Origin: Cinnamomum chago
Taxonomy: Eukaryota; Streptophyta; Magnoliopsida; Laurales; Lauraceae
Reading direction: 5' to 3'
NCBI GenBank assembly: GCA_038049695.1
Contig: CP142461.1
Coordinates: 38,427,501-38,491,500, forward strand
Length of the DNA: 64,000 nt
Numbering within the stretch: position 1 is the first letter of the stretch; each line of letters begins with the position of its first letter. A program made the position numbers and the translations under genes. Under the pieces are notes generated by a model. That model was given only the letters and a program-made list of their open reading frames with translations, made no database searches and had not been told where the DNA came from. Below, piece by piece: positions 22,001-32,730 of this stretch.

Positions 22001-24560
22001 GCACTTGCAATTTTCAGCGATATTCCAATGCAATTTCTAACACGGTTTCTAACAATTAGCGAGTAAATATAGAGTCCTAATATGAATCAATGATATCAGA
22101 TTTTCTGGGTTTGAAAACGGTGATGTGAGGACTAAGATTCGAGGGACAAATCCCTTTGCAGAGACTTGGGTGCACTCATAGTGGCGCCCAAGTGCCTGTA
22201 TTTTTTCTTCCTTTCTTCTCCTTCCATTTTAATGATGCATACAGTCCTCTTTCCACAAATCCAAAGGCTTTAATATCGAGTTTTATGAAGATAGACTCGG
22301 ATCTAAGAACCAACTGCACGCGAAACGGGAAATCGGGGTTGAAACCCTGAGCTTGGGCAAGGGCGCCCAAGTGCTTTCCTGTACTTTTCTTCCTCTTTTG
22401 TTAATTTTCTCAATGCTTTTCGCGTGATTTGGAGCACAAAGTTACAGATCCGAAGGTCCCGATATCAATATGTATGAGAATGAATTCAGATCTAAGGAAT
22501 GAAATATATGCGATATGAAAATCGGGGTCAAAATCCCATGCAGGGACTTGGGCGCACGTACAGTTGCGCCCAAGTGCTCTACTGGCCTTTTTTTTCCTCT
22601 ACTCCCTTTTTCCAACGCTTTTCACGTGAATTCAAACACAAAGTTACAGATCCGAAGGTCCCGATATCAATATGTATGAGAATGAATTCGGATCTGAGAA
22701 AGGAAGCGCACGCGATATTAAAATCGGGGTTAAAACCCTATGCAGGGACTTGGGCGCACCCACAGTTGCGCCCAAGTGCTCTGTTGCACTCTTTCTTCCT
22801 CAAATTAGGATTTTTCCTAATAAAATGATATGAATGTAAATGTATCCTAATCACGAGTTCAAGATGGTGAAAATGATGCAGATCTACAACCTATAGATGA
22901 TCCTAAGCATATTACTAATGATTGATGACTATTAGATGTTAGATCTACTGAAAAACACTACTATTAATGTAGATCTACAATGTATGCATGATCCTAAGCA
23001 TGTTTCTAATCATTAATGGTGCTGAATACTAATTGAAGGGAACTAAATCTAGAAATACCGGTTTGGCTTGTATTCTTCAAGTCCTAGAATGAAGCTTTTG
23101 CGCAAGTCCATGGCTTTTGGAAACCTTCTCCATTGCTGATCTTGGAAACCAGAAGGCTCCTCTTCTCCTTTCTTCTAAAGCTTCCTCTATGGTGGCTACT
23201 CTCTCTTTTTCTCCCCCTTTTACTTCTCTCTTTTTCTAGTTTTTTTGGTAGCCTCCTTTGTAAAAGGTAGAAGAGATCCTTATATAAGAGCTTTCTCGTG
23301 GAGAAAGGGTTAGGGCTGCTGTTCAGACGAACATCTAGAAGTTTCATGCAAACCAAGGTGGGTCTAAGGTTATAGGTGACTTGGGCGCACCTAGGGTGGC
23401 GCCCAAGTGGATTCTGTGACTTGGGCGCACACACAGGTGCGCCCATGTCTTGTTTTGGGGCTAGGTGGGCTTAGGGTTCGGTTTCGTACTGTTTTTGGGC
23501 TGAGGTCGGGTCGGAACTGTGAAAGATAGAGCGAAACCCACCTAGGTATGCATTCAAGTACTTTTCTCGGGCAACCAGGGACCTGGACGCACCTGTGTGT
23601 GCGCCCAAATACAGGTTGGGACATGGGCACACCTAGGGTGGCTCCCAAGTGTGTCTTTGGTGGTGGCGGCCGCTAGGGTAGTCTTCCGTCGGTCATATCT
23701 CTTGGACCGTTTGTCGGAAATGGACGTTCTACATATCGCTGGAAAGCTCTCGAAATGTAGAATCTTTTGGTCTATACATAATAATGATCGGAGGTCAGGA
23801 AAAGGTAGGGACTTGGGCGCACACACAAGTGCGCCCAGGTCCTTTTTTGGGGTTAAGTTGATCTAGGGTTTGGTTCGGGTTGTTTTCGGATTGAATTTGG
23901 ACTAAAATAGTGGGAACTGGGCTTGGGCGCACCTGTGGGGGTACCTATGTGATTTTCAAGGTGACTGGGGACCTAGGCACACCTGTGTGTACGCCCAAGT
24001 GCATTTCTGGACATGGGCGCACCTGTAGTGGCCCCCAGGTGTGTTTCTAGCGGGGCCGTTAGGGCAGTCTTCCTAGGACCATATCTTTTGATCCGCTTGT
24101 TCGATTTGGACGTTCTATATATCGTTGGAAAGCTCTCGGAACGTAAAATATTTTGATCCATACATCCTAATGGTCGGAGGTCAGGAAAATTTAGGGATAT
24201 CAGGATCAATGATCCTAGCCTCCTAATTCATGCTAATCATATCGTACTTATGCAAACTAAGTGTAATCTCTTTAGCAACAACCTGAGTGTGTTCTATGTA
24301 TTATGGAAGGGCTTGGGTAGTGTTATAGTCCATTCCTTGTTCGAATAGTGGGTTGACCTTGAGATCTCAACGTGATTTGGCATTTTCTCTCACAATTTCT
24401 ATGAATCATTGAACTAAGTCTAAAATTATCAACGAGCACCTTCATCGTCATTAATTAATCTGACTTATGCCCTTAACCATTCAATTATGGGTGAAATGGG
24501 GCACCGTCATATATGATAGGTGTTTAAGGCTATCATAGGGGGCCAAATGAGGTGTCTACA
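19062..24560 (-). repeat. 5' LTR of the Tat/Ogre-like element (5499 bp)
   Basis: This is the partner of 2383-7858. On plus it ends GGTGTCTACA (TGTAGACACC on minus, the intact LTR start). Its other end has decayed from TGTCGG to AGTTGG. It carries the same doublet palindromes, for example 21085/21125, where the left partner is intact although it is decayed in the other LTR. A TATATAA site is at about 23280-23287. Confidence 0.92.
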
Positions 24561-24565
24561 GGAGG
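24561..24565. repeat. Target site duplication (right) of the Tat/Ogre-like element
   Basis: GGAGG follows the LTR terminus and matches 2378-2382. Confidence 0.9.
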
Positions 24566-24879
24566 TCAAGCCCCCACCTGAATGCTGATATGAAGATTCT
24601 ATCGAGTGGGAGTCAAAATTGAGGGGGAGCTACTGCAGCGAGATTGACAGAAGTTGCATGATGATTTTTGTTTGCCAATTGTGGACAAATATAGGAGAAG
24701 AAAAATGAAACCAAGGGGAATTCTACAAGCCAAGGAAATTCAAGATCTAGAAGTTCAAGCTATGGCAGTTCAAGATCTACAGTGCTGATTTTTTTTATTT
24801 AAAATTCAATGTATTTTGGGTTTTTTCTTTCAGGTAGATCATATTGTATTGTTCTAGGGAGTCTTGTCCAAATATTGCC
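24566..24879 (+). pseudogene. 3' internal part of the Ty1/copia element
   Basis: This continues the copia body interrupted at 2382 and runs to the purine tract. It contains GGGGGAGCTACTGCAGC-like and AAATTCAAGATCTAGAAG phrases, but no coding domain. Gag passes almost directly into this region, so copia pol was lost by deletion before the gypsy insertion. Confidence 0.6.
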
Positions 24880-24892
24880 AAAAGGGGGAGAT
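24880..24892 (+). promoter_or_regulatory. Polypurine tract of the copia element
   Basis: AAAAGGGGGAGAT directly precedes TGTAAGGCC. The GGGGGAGATTGT junction is typical where the 3' LTR of Ty1/copia elements begins. Confidence 0.8.
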
Positions 24893-25554
24893 TGTAAGGC
24901 CAAAAGCCTGTTAGAGCCAAAACTGGCAGAAGCATGGCTCGCTATAGCGAGCGTGGCAGACAGTGGAAGCCTGGTACGATCCAGACTCTATCTTTGAGTT
25001 TGAAAAGTCTCTCTATGCTAAGTGGGTTATTATTAGGAGTCTTAAGCACAGATTTGAGGCTATATATTGGGTGTTACTCTCAACTCTCTCAAGTTCTGAA
25101 TTAGAGATCTAATTGAGAGAAGTTTCTTCTAGAGATTTTTTGAAGAGTTATGTTGCCAAGCTCTCTAGAGAGTCTGTTTCTTCTACATCCCTCATAGAAG
25201 ATCATCTTCTTGCATAGAAGATTTGATGAGTTAAGCGCTGAATTGAGTCTGTTGGAATCAAATGTGTGAAGTTGTTAAAGCGTGAAGCGACACAAGGTAA
25301 CTTCAGTCTTTAGATAAGGGATATCTGGGGAGGAAATTTGAGTTTCTTGTAATATCAAGATTCATAGTGTTTGATTGTTGATCCAGTTCGAATCTATGGT
25401 TTTTCACTTTGTTAGTATTTTCCACGCTAAATCTGTTGTCCTTGTGGTTTATGCTTGTGATTTTATTTTCGCTGCGTAGATTATTGTTTTTTGCACACTG
25501 TTGGCCTGATTTATTGAGTGGACCAATCTAGAGATCTCATACCCTAAACCTTCA
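24893..25554 (+). repeat. 3' LTR of the Ty1/copia element (end approximate)
   Basis: It starts TGTAAGGCC after the purine tract. A TATATATTGG-like TATA box lies at about 25060. The end is placed at ACCTTCA (25554) because Ty1/copia LTRs of this type often end so. No second LTR is in the window to confirm it. Confidence 0.55.
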
Positions 25555-26111
25555 GTTCCCATGGGAATTCACGTGCCAAGTCATATATGCCAAAACAAAT
25601 GGTGTAGATTTAATATTCTTGTATTACATGCGTACAAAGTCTTTATAATTCACAAGTATGGTATCTACATTCATCCATCCACCTTATATATGAAGCAAAT
25701 CTATGAGCCTAAATGGTCCATAAGATAATATAAAGGTTCAACTTTGAAGTTAGGGAGGGAGTAAGAAATGTAAGAATCATAAAGTTAATTAAGTTTTACA
25801 ACCCGCATAAAACAAATCTAGAACAACATCAAACAACATGGCCATCCAAGCCAAGAGTCAAGGGTAATGCATCGTCTAGCTCTTAGTGCATCGATGTCTA
25901 GAAGACATCTTCTGGAGTCCACTCAGCTAACTGCTGAGGAGTAGGAGGGAAATGGCATCGATGTCCTCACTTGTAACACCAAGTGTATCTTCATTGGACG
26001 GATAGTCAAGTAAGATAAACAAGTATAAAGCAGAGCATGAAAAAAAATGAATAATAATGACAAGAAATCTTATGAGGTTAATGAACATTTATTAGGCTTA
26101 GTTAAAGTATG
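25555..26111 (-). repeat. Diverged chromovirus LTR fragment (tentative)
   Basis: On minus, around 25980-25860, the sequence reads CAGTTAGCTGAGTGGACTCC, then AGAAGATGTCTTCTAGACATCGATG. This parallels the chromovirus LTR block that encodes VEWRADDVM followed by a stop and ACATCGGG. The translated end is LAEWTPEDVF plus stop. The rest of the interval is AT-rich and unassigned. Confidence 0.4.
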
Positions 26112-27080
26112 TGTTAGATTGTATGTCCTCAATCCAGTGGATGATGTGAATAAATTGATTTGTTCCATAATTGATTTGTAATTTCATGCTTTATTCATAT
26201 GATGAATGTTTATTCTATGATTGCACATAACTAATCTAAAATGACATGATGGTTCGTGAGATGAACTGGAGCCTACAAATATATTAAATGTGATCCATGT
26301 GTGCGGATGAGATTCACATACAAGAGACAAAGATTACACCTCTTATACTTGAAGTATTTTCACAACCAGTGATGAGACTGTATATCTCATCTGAAAATGT
26401 TGTAGCACCTCAGTCACTTTGAGATAGTGTGGTTTGTCTCAACCATCAAATTGTAAGACTTAGGATTGTTGTGGTAGTACATTGGATGTATTGAAGGACT
26501 ATGAGTAGCACCTTATGCATATTTGTCTTTAATTAAAGATTGGTATCATAATTTCAAAGCAATAGGCTTTTAATCCTAAGAGATTAATGGACTCCAGTTT
26601 CTACTATATATTTACTTTGAGTTACCAATGAGTGAGGCTAATTATAGGTCAACACCATGGTATCTTTTGTGCGTGGTAGTGGGAGTGTGGGAACATAAAA
26701 TTTTCAAGATGGAATCTATCTTCTAAGAAAGAAATGTTAGGGATTTTGTAGATTGCAATTTGATGGATGCATTATCATTTAAGCATCATTTGATTTACAC
26801 ACATATGCATTGTTTTAAGAAATCTTGAAATCTTGTTTTATACATGCATTGGTTTTTAAGTCTTGAAGATAAATTGATTTATGCATGATTTGTTTTTAAT
26901 CTTGGATGCATTTCGTTTAGAAAAGAGTTTTAGAAAATCAAGCTAGCCTATGAGTTTTAAATCTTTCAAAATGTTTTAGGCTTTTTATGGTTCATGTTTT
27001 AAAGCTTGATTTTATGGCCCAAAAAGTTCCCTCAAGAAAACCTTCAAATATGCGAAAGTTGGGAATTTTTGGTCCCAGGC

Positions 27081-27237
27081 AGTCAACCTGCAGTGTGGCA
27101 GGTCGACCTGCCCAGGGACCCGGGTCGACCTGCCACACTGCAGGTCGACTGGGTCCTGAAGCACCAACGGTCACTTTTTTTACCGTTGTGTGTAGCAGGT
27201 CGACCCCCCCCCCCCCCCCCCCTGTTGGCAGGTCGAC
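27081..27237. repeat. GGTCGAC palindromic words and a 28-bp hairpin in the solo LTR
   Basis: Arms 27081-27108 and 27123-27150 pair over 28 bp with one mismatch around a 14-nt loop; the inner 22 bp pair perfectly. The word GGTCGAC occurs at 27101, 27123, 27143, 27198 and 27231. A decayed copy (GTCAAC) lies near 27082. Confidence 0.9.
27204..27222. repeat. Homopolymer of 19 C
   Basis: An uninterrupted C run starts at the last base of a GGTCGAC word. Its length is likely unstable, and a sequencing error in the count is possible. Confidence 0.8.
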
Positions 27238-27434
27238 TCGGGACTAGCCGTTGGGCATTTTTTTGTATAAAATGGAGTTCTTTCCTTTGCCAAAAGTTGG
27301 GAATTTTAAGGCCCTCCTTGAGGGGTTTTGAGGCAAATTAAAGGGAAATGAACTAAGGGATGAAGGGGATCATTAGGATAGCTAAAGCTTGGATTAATGA
27401 AGTTAAATCACCAAGTAGGCTCTACCTTCCTTAA

Positions 27435-28048
27435 TCATATGTTTTCTTGCTTTGTTTTACTTTTGGTAAATCTTGTGTAGCATGATAAACTATGTATGAA
27501 GTGTTGTGTCCTTAACATGTTTTATGTTTTGAGTTGATTTATTGTTTTGGATACAACACCATTTGATTCAATCCAAGTAGTACTTTATCTTTGGTAAATC
27601 TAAGTAGATCATGTTAATGGAAACATCTTTGAAATCATATGTAACATGATCCATATACTTGGTTGAATCTATGGTTGTTGTTTTTCAACATAAGAAAATC
27701 ACTTTCAAAACTATCTTATGTTTTGGATTCAACATCTTTACAAATCATATGTTTTCATGTCTTTGTTTTATCTTTGGTAAATCTTTAGTAGCATGTTAAA
27801 CTATGATTTGTTGTGTCCTTAACATATTTTATGTTTTGAATTGATCTATTGTTTTGGATGCATCACCATTGATTCAATCCAAGTAGTACTTTATTTGGTA
27901 AATCTAAGTAGATCATGTTAATGAAAGAATCTTTGAAATTACATGTAACATGATTCATATACTTGATTGAATCTTTGGTTGTTGTTTTTCATCATAAGAA
28001 TATCTCTTTCAAATGTATCTTATGTTTTGGATTCAACAAACTTTACAA
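27435..28048. repeat. Two tandem units of about 310 bp in the solo LTR
   Basis: Units begin at TCATATGTTTTC (27435 and 27745), and a third start is at about 28049. They share AATCCAAGTAGTACTTTAT, TCTAAGTAGATCATGTTAAT and GGTTGTTGTTTTTCA phrases. Confidence 0.85.
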
Positions 28049-29914
28049 ATCATATGTATTATTGTTTTAAAGTTTCACAACTTGCTTTGCATTGATTGGT
28101 ATATCTTATTCAAGTTGTATTTATAATTTCATATGATTTGTCCCCTTATTTCAATCAAATCTATTTTTATGTTTTATGAGTTACATTGTTGATTTGATTG
28201 ACATCCCTATTCTTCACATGTTTTGGTCTTTGAATTTTCACAACTTGTTTAGGATTCAAATGTATATCTTTTACAAGTTAGTTTTAACATGTGATTAGCA
28301 TTTCCTCAATCATAAATGTTTTATGAGCTAAAACTTTCAAAAGCCTTAGGCATACATTTATGAGCTTTCATTTTCAAAATGATTGAGGACATCTCATACA
28401 CACATCATGAGCATACATCTTTGCATTCATTTAGTTTGTGTGTGAGTTAGTTTTTCACTTCCATATCCGCCTATTTAAGAGGCATTGTAATGAGCTTAAT
28501 TGAATCTCCATCAAGTGTATTATAGACACTAATTGGAGAGATATCCAACCTTTTGGTTGAAGAGGTTATTGCTTAGCCTATAAAAGCATAATGTATAGGT
28601 TGATGTTAAGCCTTGAAAAACATCATTGTAAAGGTTATTGCTTAGCCTTGAAAATCATATTATAAAGGTTATTGCTTAGCCTATTGAAAAGCATAAATAG
28701 TGGAAATCCGGTGGGGTGTTGGATCACAAGCCGGTAGTGGATGTAGGCATTGAGGCCGAACCACTATAAATCCTTGTGTGATGGTGCTTGCTTTGTGGTG
28801 ATTGTTTTTATTAGCTTCCGCATTTTATTTGTAATCATCACTTATGACTAGTTTAATTTAAAGAAGTTAAAATTTATCTTAATTGGTCATATTTGGAGCT
28901 CACCCTATTCACCCCCCCCTCTAGGGTTCGGATCCCAGGACTTACAAGAAACATCCCCTTGTGCCAATTGATGGATTTATCATTGATAAGTACGCACCCA
29001 TCTTGATTTAGAGTTAGTCAGATGGTATTGATGATCACTGTGATTAATTGGGTCATAAGGATATTAAGATGTAGATCTAATTTGGTTGGACAGACTTACT
29101 CTAATAGATCCATGGATATTATTGGTGGAGGGGACTACTTGTAGTAATTGGGAAGATTATGGCCTTCTTATAAATATTCCTAAAACTGGAGTGCAGTTGC
29201 ATTTATTTAGTACAGTTATTTACAATAAATAGTGGGTCCGGAGTTCACATGAGTTGTGGGGTTTAGATCTTCAGTTGGAGCCATATTCTAAGGAATCCCT
29301 AGTGGCCCCCTTGCTAGCCTAAGAAGATAAGTATACTAATCCAATGGGATGGGATCAAAGCTAACTGGTGTCGATTCAAGAAGTAAAGCGTACGTGTCAA
29401 AAGGCATGGTACGTGTGCATAACATAGGCATAAATGTGAACATATGTTGTAACATGACGAAAAGGACATACATGAGCACATTAAGGCATAATAATATGTC
29501 GCGACCCCGGACCGGGAAATCCCAATCCGGGATCGGGACACATTAGATAGTAGTGATGATTGACAATGATTACCTACATCCACAATATAGAACTTATTTA
29601 ATTTCCCACAGGTGTCCGCGGTGAGGATATCACAACCATCAAGGAATATTTCTTTTGAGTGCGGAAGCGTGTAGCAAATCAAATAGTAGACTATCTCTAG
29701 TCATAAAAGCAATGAGATCAAGTGTAAATACTGTATCAGAATGAGCAATGATATATATAGCAAGTTTCCCAAAAGTTGTTAAAGTTAGACAAACATCATT
29801 TAGTTACATCCCCAAAAATAGAGGCCAACAAAGGCCAATACCACAAAAATAATAACCCAAAAGAATGGTTAATAAGTTCCCTCCAAAATGTTACGCCTCT
29901 TGGCAACCCGATGT

Positions 29915-30022
29915 CTACATGACATCGTCAGCACGCCACTCAACTAGAGGTTGCAGCTCACCTACTGCCTCCTCCGGCTCCTCCTCAAGGAAACCGGCAA
30001 CGGGACCTGGGTACCAAAGCAA
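29915..30022 (-). CDS. Short conserved LTR reading frame (A, 3' LTR)
   Basis: The segment LLWYPGPVAGFLEEEPEEAV to EWRADDVM and stop matches the frame in B's LTRs. Over most of its length the A and B DNA differ at only two sites, both silent third positions. One nearby base also changes P to S after LLWY. An upstream ATG gives a 61-codon frame here. The upstream part is not conserved in frame with B. Function is unknown. It may be an upstream frame in the leader or chance conservation of an RNA element. Confidence 0.4.
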   Translation of the reverse strand: MLWYPGPVAGFLEEEPEEAVGELQPLVEWRADDVM

Positions 30023-31231
30023 ATGGGTCAGACACGACGGTCTGGCAAGATAATGAAAAGATGCAACAATATATAATAGATGAAATCTCTTGAAAAGCAT
30101 AGAAATCTGTTTAAACAGGAACTCTCATAAAACAGGTAAATCATTTGCTATAAAACAAGTAAACAAGATAAAACTCATGGGGTATCCAAGGGATCGGGAA
30201 CAAGCAAGATGGCGACCACACGAAGCTAAGTCCTCTATCACTAAGGTGATAGAGCAATAACTAGGCCCTGATCTCAGTCACTCAAGGTGAGGAGAAACAG
30301 GGGATCTCATATAAATACATATACTATACATGACCACGGTAGCGAGCCGGGCATCGGGGACCACAGTAGCAATCTGCGGTATCGGGACAAGACCACGGTA
30401 ATGACCGGGTAGCGGGATCCAAACTGCAGCTGGCGGGACAGGAGGGGGATCTCCAAGTCGGTGGATCAAACCAACGAGGTTATCCAAGCTTAGTGGTGCC
30501 GACTCGTAGGTCAAATACAATCGAGACAATGCAAATAAATCAAGTACAAATATATATAATCAAGCGGGCAAGACGGGGGTGCTCAAGGGCACACTGACAT
30601 ATCATGTGGTGCAATGCACTTCGGGTCAAGTAACCATTTCAAGTATACACTATGCTTTCGGGGAAAACAAGTCATGTAATGTAAAACTGGGAAATGAAGA
30701 ATATAATGAATTATTACAATACCGGGAAAAATATTGATTTCAAGATCTATTCAAGTGAATAGGGGTCCCGTATGTCGATTATTGAAATGATTTGGTACTC
30801 TTTGAGTTTGAAGACATTCCGGGCCCCTTATGCACTTTTACTATTTTTAAAAAACTTAACATGAGCTTATGGATAGTACTAGATGCTATAATAGAAAAAT
30901 CAATACTATAAACGGTCCGTCCTAAGTATGATGTTAATTCGGAGACATCGAGCAACCTACTCAGTCATCGAAAGGAATAGAATTCGCGATAACTAAGGAA
31001 GAAGTCCTGTATTTAGATATAAAGAAGATATCGTGTCATTCCGTCCCGTTCAAGATTGAATGAAGTGAACATCGATGTTACCAAACTAACCGTGAGGAGC
31101 ATCGGCTCAAGACGTCCTCACATATAGTCCAGTGAGTCCAAGGAGGGTAGCCAAGGTCCCACCTAGAACCAAGAAAATAAAAATCTCAAATTTTTGTACC
31201 CGTGCATTAACACAGTTCAGGCAGACCGCAT

Positions 31232-31386
31232 CGCTCGAGCGAATCGAAGGGTTCGCTCGAGCGAACTCATCGGTCGAGCGGATATTTAAATGCGTTCGAG
31301 CGACCAAGCTACTGGAATTCCCGAATCCTTTTCTGGACAGGTCGCTCGAGCGAACTGTCATGGTCGCTCGAGCGAACTGTCCAGAA
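31232..31386. repeat. CGCTCGAGCG palindrome doublets in LTR A
   Basis: Perfect CGCTCGAGCG words start at 31232, 31254, 31343 and 31365. Partial words (TCGAGCG) lie at 31274 and 31296. Partners are 22 bp apart in all three doublets. The last doublet lies in a larger inverted repeat, 31331-31386, with TTCTGGACAG and CTGTCCAGAA as outer arms. Confidence 0.9.
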
Positions 31387-32717
31387 ATGGGTTCCGGACC
31401 AGTTCAGTTGTCCTCTTTCTCTTCCTTTTTACATCCTTCTTTTAGCCCTTCTTACACCTCAAATGAGGAGCCTGTTCCTCCCTCCAAACTACAACAAATC
31501 CTCCATTTAATCAATCAAATTCTCCTCCATCAACCATACATCCAACACAAGGAAAAAGGAGAAGGAACCATTTCACAATCTATATATACCTTTGCAACAA
31601 AGCAAGAAGACATTCAATGCCATAAACCACTACTTCTCCAAGATTATAAATGTGTCATTAACACATATCATGAGCATTCATTTCAAAACAAAGCAATAAA
31701 TGCACATTAATGGAAAATGTCCAAAAATCAATAAAAGCTTAGGAAAATCATTTATTCACTTGCCTTAGGTCTTCTAACAAAGAAATCAAGCTCTATCAAG
31801 TCTTCCAAGGCAATGAATCCAAGCTACAAGGCAACACCCCAAATAAAACCCTAAAATGGTCAAACAATGAAATCACAAAGAAACCTTCCCATAATGAAGG
31901 TGAAGCTCCTATTGGGTTAGAGGAACACCAATCTAGGAGATGAAGGGGGTTACTTACTTGCAAGGTCCTCTAATGGCAATGGTGAGCTCAAAGAAGGTCT
32001 TGTGATGAATGTTTTTCTCTAGCAATGGTGTCAATGGAGAGCTAAGGTGATGAGGAAGAAGATGATGATCTCTAATCTTCTCTTGGTGCAAGCTTGGGGT
32101 TGGATTGAGTGATGGAAGGCAAGAGCAAGAAGGAGAAGAAGAAAACCCTAGCTCTCACCTCTTGTGCTGGAAAAATGGAAATGAAGTGAATGGGTTAATG
32201 GCTTCCCCTTTGTTAACAATGGATTGGGTCCCACTACTAAAGAAACTAAATGGGCTGAAATCATCTCTATCGGAACCTCGGATGGATTCGACGAAGAAGG
32301 AAGAAATGATCGTCGAAATATCTAGTTTCCAAAAAGTATATGTTTCGCGAGTTTCAGAAATCTCAAGTTTTGGGTACAGATTTTGTATGCAAAGACTGTT
32401 TTGCCCTCAAGGCCAAGAAATCGGTTTTCGGGAACTCAAACGGAAACGGGATCAACATAAAAGTTGTGGGGATCATCAAAGCGAGTAAAACGGGATTAAA
32501 ATCATACATGTAAAAACCTCCGATAAATCCTCAAACATATGCAATGTCATGAAAAGGAACCCCCAAAGGGCCCTACTAACACAAAGCCAATCAAAATCCC
32601 CAAAACTATATCAGAAGCTATTCCAAACCCATCTTAACCAAAAATCACTAATCAAGCCTAGCACTAACACGCAACTTAATTAGTACTAATCGGGCTCACT
32701 CGGGTCGGGGTCTTACA

Positions 32718-32730
32718 TCCTCCACCCCTT
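32718..32730 (-). promoter_or_regulatory. Polypurine tract of chromovirus A
   Basis: AAGGGGTGGAGGA directly precedes the 3' LTR on minus. It is identical in B. Confidence 0.88.

Larger units (their letters stand above)
2383..24560 (-). mobile_element. Tat/Ogre-like Ty3/gypsy element, 22.2 kb, pol mostly lost
   Basis: Two long direct repeats (2383-7858 and 19062-24560) bound the element, with a 5-bp duplication GGAGG outside. The minus strand is the sense strand. LTRs read TGTAGACACC at the start and end CATCCGACA. A purine tract lies next to the left LTR, and the integrase remnant and the long open frames are all on minus. The order on minus is 5' LTR, leader, unknown open frames (18636-15369), a repeat block, integrase C-terminal half (14410-13689), a 5.8-kb non-coding zone, then the 3' LTR. 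Protease, reverse transcriptase and RNase H were not found, so it could move only with help from other copies. The large LTRs and extra 5' frames suggest the Ogre branch, but that placement is inference. Confidence 0.85.
26735..28946 (+). mobile_element. Ty1/copia solo LTR with AGAAA duplications
   Basis: It begins TGTTAGGG and ends GGACTTACA, with AGAAA at 26730-26734 and again at 28947-28951. There is no internal region, so it formed by LTR-LTR recombination. The end block CTATTCACCCCCCCCTCTAG and the repeated GGTTATTGCTTAGCC phrases (28563-28690) are typical of SIRE/Tork-type copia LTRs. Confidence 0.88.
26112..29330 (+). repeat. Copia-like LTR or related repeat, split by a solo LTR (tentative)
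   Basis: TGTTAGATTGTATGTCCTC at 26112 resembles the start of some Ty1/copia LTRs. After removal of 26735-28946 the flank continues smoothly into 28952 and on to CTTATAAATATTCC (about 29175), a TATA-like site. No CA end or matching duplication was found, so the limits are uncertain. 29331-29496 holds nothing I recognise. Confidence 0.35.
29497..32717 (-). repeat. 3' LTR of chromovirus A (3221 bp)
   Basis: On minus it runs from TGTAAGACCCCGACC to GGGGTCGCGACA. It shares both ends, the conserved short frame (29915-30022) and a donor-like GCAAGTAAGT (about 31950-31962) with element B's LTRs. Its central 31080-31600 is unrelated to B. That centre holds CGCTCGAGCG words. Confidence 0.93.

Noticed and set aside
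26112..29330. A complete copia LTR with target duplication around the solo LTR
   Set aside because: I could not find a CA terminus or matching 5-bp flanks, so only a tentative repeat is listed.
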